This document shows positions 23,904 through 24,233 of a DNA stretch of 24,233 bases, in pieces (position 1 is the first letter of the stretch; every line of letters begins with the position of its first letter). The notes below the pieces were generated by a model, which saw nothing but the letters and a program-made list of their open reading frames with translations, had not been told where the DNA came from and did no database searches. This DNA comes from Flavobacterium psychrophilum (GTDB lineage Bacteria > Bacteroidota > Bacteroidia > Flavobacteriales > Flavobacteriaceae). The stretch lies in NCBI GenBank assembly GCA_945860385.1, contig CAMAQD010000034.1, positions 1 through 24,233 on the forward strand, given 5' to 3'. The position numbers and the translations under genes are program-made.

Positions 23904-24233
23904 TTATTCTTGTGTCTCTTCTTTTTTAGCTTTTGGAGCTTTTTTTACTTTTGGAGCTTCTACTTCTTCAGCAGCTACTTCAACAGTTTCTTTTTTAGCA
24001 GCGGCTTTTTTAGGAGCTGAAGCTGTAATACCTTCGATTACAATTTGGGTAAGATACTGACGGTGACCGTTTCTCTTTTTGTAACCTTTTCTTCTTTTCT
24101 TTTTGAAAACGATTACTTTATCTCCTTTTAAGTGTTGTAACACTTTGGCTTCTACTGAAGCACCTTCTATAGCTGGGGCGCCTATTGTGATTGTACCGTT
24201 GTCGTCTAACAAATAAACTTTGTCGAAAGAAAC
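23904..24233 (-). CDS. rplU: 50S ribosomal protein L21, 5' end cut off by window edge
   Basis: The C-terminal 110 codons of L21. The frame is open to the right edge and continues beyond it (VSFDKVYLLDDNG at the edge), so the true start is outside. The core motifs VLQHLKGDKVIVFKKKRRKGYKKRNGHRQYLTQI match L21, which binds 23S rRNA next to L20. After the core there is a roughly 40-residue Ala/Lys/Glu/Val-rich tail (KKAAAKKETVEVAAEEVEAP and on), longer than in E. coli L21. Co-transcribed with rpmA. Confidence 0.96.
   Translation of the reverse strand, partial: VSFDKVYLLDDNGTITIGAPAIEGASVEAKVLQHLKGDKVIVFKKKRRKGYKKRNGHRQYLTQIVIEGITASAPKKAAAKKETVEVAAEEVEAPKVKKAPKAKKEETQE

Overview
The window looks like chromosome of a Flavobacterium-like member of the Flavobacteriaceae (Bacteroidota). 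The DNA is visibly AT-rich. Promoter-like boxes fit TAnnTTTG, with TTTG about 19 bases upstream in the best case. One protein carries a type IX secretion (T9SS) sorting domain, and ribosome binding sites are weak. The encoded proteins read as flavobacterial. Most of the window is housekeeping DNA, with three disturbed patches.

Layout. 1-420 is a hierarchical tandem repeat running off the left edge, followed by a terminator and tRNA-Ser(GGA) on the minus strand. 697-3682 (minus) holds tatD, a glycerolipid acyltransferase and ansA in one probable operon. 3776-4213 (plus) is a small retropepsin-like protease whose 3' end overlaps a convergent MFS exporter (4176-5423, minus). 5504-7204 is a patchwork: a T9SS-secreted SprB-like protein and a small lipoprotein, both plus strand. 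They are separated by truncated copies of the 3' end of odhB and one copy of the protease 3' end. 7205-11851 (minus) is odhA, a DUF2846-like secreted protein and odhB, i.e. the E1 and E2 of 2-oxoglutarate dehydrogenase with an unrelated gene between them. 12055-14000 (plus) has a small outer-membrane barrel and a PhoD-type phosphatase. 14005-15347 (minus) has a short conserved protein and a polyprenyl synthetase. 15532-22762 (plus) has a YceI-like protein, a TetR regulator and a complete RND tripartite efflux operon (TolC-like channel, lipoprotein adaptor, permease). 22856-23560 is an old IS3-like relic. 23614 to the right edge (minus) is rpmA and a cut-off rplU.

How the genes fit together. 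The TetR-efflux operon and the preceding yceI gene have near-identical promoters. Each carries TGGAAA-N18-TTTCCA ending 3 bases before TATATTTG, so I infer that the TetR protein controls both. The odhB/protease-tail scars form a chain in which each accessory gene is bounded by direct copies of the 3' end of a neighbouring gene, with a terminator near each odhB tail. This looks like a gene-turnover spot, and it is the most unusual feature of the window. No CRISPR array, phage or defence system was seen.
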